NCBI GenBank assembly: GCA_019114205.1
Contig: DXFY01000020.1
Coordinates: 1 to 58,565 of the forward strand
DNA: 58,565 nt
Direction of reading: 5' to 3'
Source: Candidatus Tidjanibacter gallistercoris
Lineage (GTDB): Bacteria > Bacteroidota > Bacteroidia > Bacteroidales > Rikenellaceae
Shown: piece by piece, positions 53,582 through 58,565 of the stretch
How positions within the stretch are numbered: position 1 is the stretch's first letter
Layout of the letters: every line of letters begins with the position of its first letter
Position numbers and translations under genes: made by a program
The notes under the pieces: generated by a model
Told to the model about the DNA's origin: nothing
The model's input: the letters and a program-made list of their open reading frames with translations, nothing else
Databases searched by the model: none

Positions 53582-53995
53582 GAAACATTACCGTCCCTAC
53601 GGCATCCACCCTGCTATTCCTACCGATGCAAAAATCTGCTCCACCGCCTCCGGCAACCCATCGCATCCTAACGCCCTCTGCCGTTCTCCTTCCACATTCC
53701 AGCGACCGCGCACGGCGTGCAGCCGGTTACCGCAGCTCCCATCCGTCCCACACACCATCCGCGTCGGACATCCTGCCCCACGTATCGCACACCGAATGCC
53801 GCACCCGCTCCGGCAGGCAAACAATCCGTACCGCCCGCAACTGTTCCATATCCTGCGCCCCCATCCGGCCTGAATAGTAATTAAATTATTTTAATATATC
53901 AATTCGCATTAATAAAAACCATATAAAATACAAAACTTCTGCAGCAACAAAAACAAAAAAACATGCACTCAGAACTTTAATTTTCTAAGCGCATG

Positions 53996-54027
53996 TTTGG
54001 AATTACAGAACCTAAATCTTATATTTG
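53996..54027 (+). promoter_or_regulatory. Strong orphan promoter antisense to the terminase end
   Basis: TTTG (53996-53999), exactly 20 nt, TATATTTG (54020-54027). No recognised + strand gene follows; it points toward the 3' end of the terminase gene. A hairpin AATGAGGT / ACCTCATT (54045-54066) lies in the putative transcript. Confidence 0.7.
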
Positions 54028-54091
54028 TTACGATGTTTATACGGAATGAGGTTTCCGTACCTCATTAACCTAACGAACCTAACCTGATGAA

Positions 54092-54117
54092 ATGGGGCAG
54101 ACGTGAGTCTTCCCCAT
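54092..54117. terminator. Hairpin between orphan promoter and terminase
   Basis: ATGGGGCAGAC / GTCTTCCCCAT (11 bp, one mismatch), loop GTGA. On + it is followed by CTTCGTTTTC; on - it lies 31 nt after the terminase stop. It may end transcripts in both directions. Confidence 0.6.
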
Positions 54118-54148
54118 CTTCGTTTTCACTAACGGCACACACCGGCAG

Positions 54149-55585
54149 TTATTGTTTGAAGCGCAGCGCCCTTATCTTTTTCGACAACGTACCGCAAATC
54201 TCCCGTTCCGCGATTCCGGTCAGCACGTCCGCCGCATCGTGCCACCGGTTGGCTCGGAAAATCCGACGGTATCCCATCACGTCGCGGGCGAACTCCGGCC
54301 ACCGCTCCATCCAGTCCGAAGGCATGCGGATATTCCGAAGCACCGCAGAGGCGTTGGACAGAATGCGGGCCTCCTTGTTGGCATTCTGGCAGAACCAGCT
54401 TATCCGATGGTTCGGACAGAGCCGCGCCACCGCACGCGCGAAACCGCGTCCCCCGTTGTTGCTCTCCACCAACACGTCGCAGCCCGGTACCCGAAACAGC
54501 ATCCCGGCCACGAGCTCCTCGGTCACCTCCATTCCCTCCCGCGAATAAACGACATCGGTAACGTAAACATGCCGCTCCCCGTCCACGGCATAACATACGG
54601 AACAGAGGTAATCGTCGCCGGTATCCGCCGTATCGGTATAATTGGCATACCGCACGAGCAGCTCCGGCAGCACGTCATAAAACTCCAACCGGTCGCCGTA
54701 CAGCAATCCCTGTCCGGAAGAGGGATGCCCCTGATACATGCACTCGAAACGGAACGGGTCGAGCTTCATCCGTTCGACGAGCAGCGAGGCGCTGTGACGC
54801 GCTCCCCAAAGCGGTTCCCCCTCCGCCCGCGGGTCTATCCCGGTGGGCGGCGAACGTTTCAACGCTTCGAAATTCAGCAGCAGCCACCCGTCCGCTCCCG
54901 CATCGAGCTGTTCCCACTCCGTCAGTTCCGTTACGGATTCCTTTTCGATGAGCTTTCCGATAAGGTCATCCTCGTGCCACCGCGTAAACACGATGAGTTC
55001 GCGCGAATCGTTGTGCATCCGCGTCCGTACGACCGACGTATACCATTCCCAGCAATTGTCCCGGATAATCGGAGAATTCGCCTCCATAGCATCCCGGTAC
55101 AGGTCGTCCAAAACGAACACGTCCACGCGGTTTCCGGTGAGGGGCCCCTCGCGCCCTACCGACATGAGCTCTCCCGACCGGCCGATGATTTCCGCCCGGT
55201 CCGCCGTCCGTACATAATCGGAACGTCCTCCTGCCTGTTTTATCGCCGTCTCCGGAAATGTCGCCCGGTAAGCGGGCGAATCCAGGATGCGCTGCACCCG
55301 CTTGTTGAATCGGTTGGCCAGCGCTGCACTGTACGAAGCGATGGCGATTTTCAAATCGGGGTCGAGGCCGAGCATATAGGCGGGCAGCAGCGTGGTCGCT
55401 CCGAGTGATTTGCCGTGCTGCGGCGGAATCGTTACCATCAACCTCCTGACAATACCCAGCGCGAAGGCTTCCAGCACGCGGTAATATGCCGCATGAAACC
55501 CTGACGCAACGAGACCGGGAAACATCCGCCCCGCGAACTCGACGAAAGCCGGAATATCCGGCCGTGCGTTCTTTCCGTTTTCCAT
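54149..55585 (-). CDS. Phage terminase large subunit
   Basis: 478 residues from MENGKNARPD at 55585. The ATPase half has PPQHGKS (54-60, Walker A) and VFVLDDL (156-162, Walker B Asp160-Asp161), with TRWHEDDL at 201-208. The RNase H-like nuclease half keeps the acids Asp318 (YTDTA), Glu374 (VESNNGG) and Asp453 (HDAADVL). It drives ATP-powered DNA packaging through the portal and cuts the packaged DNA. It is about 12 kb from the portal gene, with host genes in between. No small terminase is recognised. Confidence 0.9.
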   Translation of the reverse strand: MENGKNARPDIPAFVEFAGRMFPGLVASGFHAAYYRVLEAFALGIVRRLMVTIPPQHGKSLGATTLLPAYMLGLDPDLKIAIASYSAALANRFNKRVQRILDSPAYRATFPETAIKQAGGRSDYVRTADRAEIIGRSGELMSVGREGPLTGNRVDVFVLDDLYRDAMEANSPIIRDNCWEWYTSVVRTRMHNDSRELIVFTRWHEDDLIGKLIEKESVTELTEWEQLDAGADGWLLLNFEALKRSPPTGIDPRAEGEPLWGARHSASLLVERMKLDPFRFECMYQGHPSSGQGLLYGDRLEFYDVLPELLVRYANYTDTADTGDDYLCSVCYAVDGERHVYVTDVVYSREGMEVTEELVAGMLFRVPGCDVLVESNNGGRGFARAVARLCPNHRISWFCQNANKEARILSNASAVLRNIRMPSDWMERWPEFARDVMGYRRIFRANRWHDAADVLTGIAEREICGTLSKKIRALRFKQ

Positions 55586-55672
55586 CCGTATCCTTTCCAA
55601 TCTTCCGGGAACATGAAGAACGGGCCCCGCACCGCCCGACCGGTACAGGACCCGCACACGAAAGTCCGTTCC

Positions 55673-56056
55673 CTACCGCATGGCCATGACCGTATCCTTC
55701 AGACGCCCGAAACTGAAATCGTTCAGCACCTCTCCTTTGCCCGGTACGACCGTGGCGAATTCCCACCACACGGGAACCACATCGCTCACCACCTGTACGG
55801 TACGTCCTTCGGGCAACCGTTCCGGCTCCCGGTATACGATGAGCGTGGCGGTAAACGTGGAATAGAAATCCACTCCGTCCACATCCATGCTGCCGTTGTA
55901 ATAATACCCGTCGCCCAGAGCATCCAGAAGCGATGCCGCCACCTTCCCATACGTATCGTCCCCAATCTCTATCATGCGGCCGTTTTCCGCTAATTTAACT
56001 CCTGTACCGTCCGAAACGGTTTCCACAAAACCAGAATACAATGCTTCCATATCCAT
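55673..56056 (-). CDS. Phage-associated protein of unknown function
   Basis: 127 residues from MDMEALYSGFVETV at 56056 (or 56050). Mixed alpha/beta; contains YGKVAASLLDALGDGYYYNGS and VVPVWWEFATVV. It is the first gene before the terminase on the same strand (87 nt gap), so probably co-transcribed. The family is not recognised. Confidence 0.6.
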   Translation of the reverse strand: MDMEALYSGFVETVSDGTGVKLAENGRMIEIGDDTYGKVAASLLDALGDGYYYNGSMDVDGVDFYSTFTATLIVYREPERLPEGRTVQVVSDVVPVWWEFATVVPGKGEVLNDFSFGRLKDTVMAMR

Positions 56057-56247
56057 TCTTTTAATCCCGGAACCTCGAACGCCCCAATCCTCCTCGCGCC
56101 GCATCCGCCGTGCATCTTCCCCGTTTTCCCGCAGTCAGACATATTCCGCCCATATCAAATACGCCCCTGTCGTCCGCTCAATCGGGAATTAGGCACAACA
56201 TAAAATAATACTAAAATAATATATTCCATCCGAATTCGACGAAATTG

Positions 56248-56279
56248 TTTGGATTGTTTCATTAAAGTTCTTAACTTTG
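56248..56279 (+). promoter_or_regulatory. Promoter of the S24 repressor
   Basis: TTTG (56248-56251), exactly 20 nt, TAACTTTG (56272-56279). Downstream, TTGAAC occurs twice (56303-56308 and 56319-56324), 16 bp apart in similar AATA-TTGAAC-AAA contexts: candidate operator half-sites for autoregulation. Confidence 0.8.
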
Positions 56280-56340
56280 CAGGACAAAGATATAATCAAA
56301 TATTGAACAAAGCAATACTTGAACGAAAAAATTTCCGGAC

Positions 56341-57030
56341 ATGAAAAGCGAACAGGTGGGAGCACGCGTCAAAGAAATGCGCAAAGCACTGGGAATGAAG
56401 CAGGATGAACTTTCAAGCATCCTCGGCATAGGCAAAAGTGCCCTCTCCATGATAGAAACGGGCAGGGCCGCCCTTTCCGAACGGAACAAAAACATCATGA
56501 TTCAGGAATTGAATGCAAATCCCCAATGGATTGATACCGGGGAAGGAGAAATGTTCAACAGTCCGCTGGAAACATTCGTTCCGTTCATCCGTCGCACCGA
56601 CCGGACACTGCCCATGCAGAGCGTCCCCTTGTACAATATCGAAGGAACCGCCGGGCTGGTTCCCCTGTTCACGGGACAGTCTCCGGTACGCCCTGTAGAT
56701 TATATCCACATCCCGAATCTGCCCAAATGCGACGGTGCCATCTATATCGTCGGCGACAGCATGTATCCGCTGCTCAAAAGCGGCGACATCGTCCTGTATA
56801 AAAAGATGAACAGCATCGACGACATTTTCTGGGGCGACATGTACCTGCTGTCCATCGACATCGACGGTGAAGAATACATTACCGTGAAATATATCCAGAA
56901 GTCCGAGCATGCCGGCTGCATCAAGCTCGTCAGTCAGAATCCGCACCATGCGGACAAGGACGTGAGCATCGACCGCATCAAGGCTCTGGCCTTCATCAAG
57001 GCGAGCATCCGGATGAATTCGATGAAATAA
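56341..57030 (+). CDS. LexA/CI-like repressor (HTH plus S24 peptidase)
   Basis: 229 residues. The N-terminal HTH_3 domain (about 5-60) is VGARVKEMRKALGMKQDELSSILGIGKSALSMIETG. The C-terminal S24 domain has Ser140 in VGDSMYPLL and Lys183 in ITVKYIQ, the autocleavage dyad, and an Ala104-Gly105 pair in the linker (EGTAGLVPLF) at the place where LexA/CI proteins are cut. It is therefore a candidate DNA-damage-responsive repressor. It is divergent from the terminase operon, which it probably controls. It has a strong promoter and a 23-bp terminator. Confidence 0.9.
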   Translation: MKSEQVGARVKEMRKALGMKQDELSSILGIGKSALSMIETGRAALSERNKNIMIQELNANPQWIDTGEGEMFNSPLETFVPFIRRTDRTLPMQSVPLYNIEGTAGLVPLFTGQSPVRPVDYIHIPNLPKCDGAIYIVGDSMYPLLKSGDIVLYKKMNSIDDIFWGDMYLLSIDIDGEEYITVKYIQKSEHAGCIKLVSQNPHHADKDVSIDRIKALAFIKASIRMNSMK

Positions 57031-57037
57031 ATACCTC

Positions 57038-57088
57038 CGGGTAAAGCAACGGGCGGCAGGATGCACCTGCCGCCCGTTGCTTTACCCG
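57038..57088 (+). terminator. Very long terminator hairpin after the repressor
   Basis: Perfect 23-bp stem CGGGTAAAGCAACGGGCGGCAGG / CCTGCCGCCCGTTGCTTTACCCG with 5-nt loop; 7 nt after the stop. There is no T tract. Confidence 0.85.
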
Positions 57089-57673
57089 TCCCACCCTATC
57101 GCTCTTCCGGGCAGTGTCTTCCCGCCACACGGCCCGGTACGCTTCCTGCTCCGATAGCCGTGCTTTCAGCCGCCGGCCCATCCCCGACAGACTTCGCACA
57201 AAAACTAATACCGTTCGCCCCCCTTCTCTCCTTGGTATGGCACCACCGGTTTACCGCATTACATCCCAAACGGCTTCCGTCCCGCCAAGGCAACTTCGCC
57301 CGGACAACCGTTGCGAACGACAGGCAACCACTGGTAATTGCATTCCGATACGCTCTCCCCAACGGAACATTTCCGATAGCTCCGGCCGCATCAGCCCTTT
57401 TACCAGAATACAGCATGTTGTACTCCGTCACGGCAACTGCCCCTCTCCCGTCACCCGCTCGTACCTTTTCCCGCGGTACCTGTACGATGTTCCACACACC
57501 CGATACGAAAGACAATGCCGATTCTCGTCACTCGACACACACTGTGCTTTCTTTGCAACCATTCATGCCTGCATGTTTGCTTCCGATTTGCACACCAGCG
57601 ACATCATCCCTTATCCTGCCGCACAAGTTTCTTTCAATAAGGCAACACGATTACAGCCCGCCGTTCCATGCGA
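57089..57673. other. Gene-free gap before the acetyltransferase
   Basis: Open frames on the plus strand lack any family resemblance. I see no promoter pair, hairpin or RNA gene here. Confidence 0.5.
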
Positions 57674-58207
57674 CTAACCGCAGAAACGGCGTACCATAAG
57701 CCAGCTGCCATCCCGCTCTCCAACCACCTCGAATCCCGCCCTGCGATACATCCGCACGGCTCGATTCGCCGGCTGCACCGACAAAGAGACTTGCGCATAC
57801 CCGGATTTTTCCAGCACATCCAACATTTGTTTCAACAGAACCGAGCCGATACCTCGGCCCCTATATGCTTCGTATAAAGCGATAGCCAGTGACGGCGTTT
57901 CGTCATCCACATGTCCATAATCGTCCATGATAAGCACCCATACGGCTCCAACTACGCGACCGGCCACTTCCGCAACAAATGCCCTGTCAGCCGGATGCAT
58001 GCCGAAATCAGCGACATATACCTGCAATTCCGGTACTTCGATTATGGATAACGGCGGAGAAGGTATACCATCGGGTACGAAAATCGCCTCATATAAAAAC
58101 TGTCTCAGCAAAGGATACTCCGCTTCGTTCATCTCCCGCACCCGGTAATCATCGTCCATTATCCGTTCGGCCGAGGTCATCATCGTTTTGTCCTGTTTCG
58201 TCTCCAT
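57674..58207 (-). CDS. GNAT family N-acetyltransferase
   Basis: 177 residues. The GNAT core: YRVREMNEAEYPLL at the N-terminus, VGAVWVLIMDDYG, LAIALYEAYRGRGIGSVLLKQML (the acetyl-CoA binding Q/RxxGxG/A motif as YRGRGIG) and the C-terminal LSVQPANRAVRMYRRAGFEVVGE. It transfers acetyl from acetyl-CoA to an unknown amine. The start at 58207 fits the -7 box at 58247-58254 and the AAAGGGG site just upstream. Confidence 0.9.
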   Translation of the reverse strand: METKQDKTMMTSAERIMDDDYRVREMNEAEYPLLRQFLYEAIFVPDGIPSPPLSIIEVPELQVYVADFGMHPADRAFVAEVAGRVVGAVWVLIMDDYGHVDDETPSLAIALYEAYRGRGIGSVLLKQMLDVLEKSGYAQVSLSVQPANRAVRMYRRAGFEVVGERDGSWLMVRRFCG

Positions 58208-58246
58208 ACCGTTCCCCTTTCATAACATCCGAGCATTCATTGCCGT

Positions 58247-58254
58247 CAAAGATA
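58247..58254 (-). promoter_or_regulatory. -7 box of the acetyltransferase gene
   Basis: TATCTTTG on the minus strand, 39 nt before the ATG. No -33 match. The region 58255-58435 beyond it has no recognised gene. Confidence 0.6.
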
Positions 58255-58435
58255 GATAGAATTGCCGTCCATAATAAAAAATACAACAACAGGAGTGCAG
58301 ACATCCAACTTTTCGTCCGGGCCGGTGTCCGTCAATTCCTCCAAGCAAGTAAGAACACATTGACGTTCCTAACCGTTCAACCATTTGTATGTCTGCGGGG
58401 AAGGAACGGAACATACAGAACGCAGAGAACGGAGG

Positions 58436-58565
58436 GTGCGACAGCTCCCGGCAGCCGTAAACACCGAAACGGTCAAGGCGCAGCGACGGGTTGCGGAGTG
58501 CAAGCAGTCGAGGAGCCTCAAGGAAGGCCTGCGGACTTGCGCAAACAACGCAAGGGGCTGTACTG
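58436..58565 (+). mobile_element. Possible group II intron, 5' end only
   Basis: From 58436 the sequence begins GTGCGAC, the conserved 5' end of bacterial group II introns, and continues GC-rich and structured, with ACACCGAAACGG and repeated short self-complementary segments (ACTTGCGC near CAACGCAAG) as in domain I. The window ends before any reverse transcriptase or domain V, so identity cannot be confirmed. Confidence 0.38.

Noticed and set aside
54087-54548. A 153-codon plus-strand gene after the orphan promoter
   Set aside because: Most of it is antisense to the conserved terminase nuclease domain, and it matches no family. Only its start and leader are of interest.
57061-57699. 212-codon plus-strand frame after the repressor
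   Set aside because: It begins inside the terminator loop, is Pro/Ser/Thr-rich shadow sequence, and overlaps the end of the acetyltransferase gene.

Overview
The window looks like chromosomal DNA of a Bacteroidales bacterium, most likely Alistipes or a close Rikenellaceae relative. Evidence: GC-rich coding sequence; repeated Bacteroidetes promoter signatures (-33 TTTG, about 20 nt, -7 TAnnTTTG); few strong Shine-Dalgarno sites; a fimbrillin-type lipoprotein; C-terminal domains like type IX secretion sorting signals; and a cysteate-synthase-like enzyme that fits the sulfonolipid chemistry known for Alistipes. The genus call is inference.

Layout. 1-10.7 kb: end of GDP-fucose synthase, cardiolipin synthase, greA, and a leftward housekeeping block (grpE, dnaJ, a small membrane protein, mutL, rhomboid protease, EEP phosphatase, dinB). 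11.5-13.1 kb: tRNA-Gln(CUG) and a MATE exporter. 13.1-14.7 kb: largely gene-free, with a 123-bp tandem repeat and one small candidate ORF. 14.7-21.8 kb: cysteate synthase, carboxynorspermidine decarboxylase, a fimbrillin lipoprotein with a ~48-residue gene just upstream, an LRR gene remnant, and the carboxynorspermidine synthase that partners the decarboxylase, preceded by a duplicated promoter cassette. 22.3-29.0 kb: two convergent thiamin operons: pnuT-like transporter/thiamin pyrophosphokinase/thiD/thiE-like on +, and TPP riboswitch/thiE/thiC/thi4 on -. A 144-bp tandem repeat lies between them. 29.4-38.3 kb: three tandem S8 proteases, each with a lipobox and a type-IX-like C-terminus. 38.6-39.9 kb: S4 RNA-binding protein and pirin.

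40.0-57.0 kb: phage-derived genes interleaved with host genes. One leftward block (40.0-49.7 kb) holds tail-like proteins, ClpP-like protease, probable capsid, portal and a connector-like gene. A second (54.1-56.1 kb) holds the large terminase and a companion, beside a LexA/CI-like S24 repressor. Host-type genes (an opposite-strand 131-residue gene, rnhB, a membrane protein, an AraC regulator) sit among them. I recognise no integrase, replication, tape-measure or lysis gene. The ORFs look intact and key catalytic residues are mostly kept, so the region could be a rearranged prophage or a domesticated, gene-transfer-agent-like particle locus. This is the most interesting part of the window.

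57.7-58.6 kb: a GNAT acetyltransferase and, at the right edge, sequence resembling the 5' end of a group II intron.
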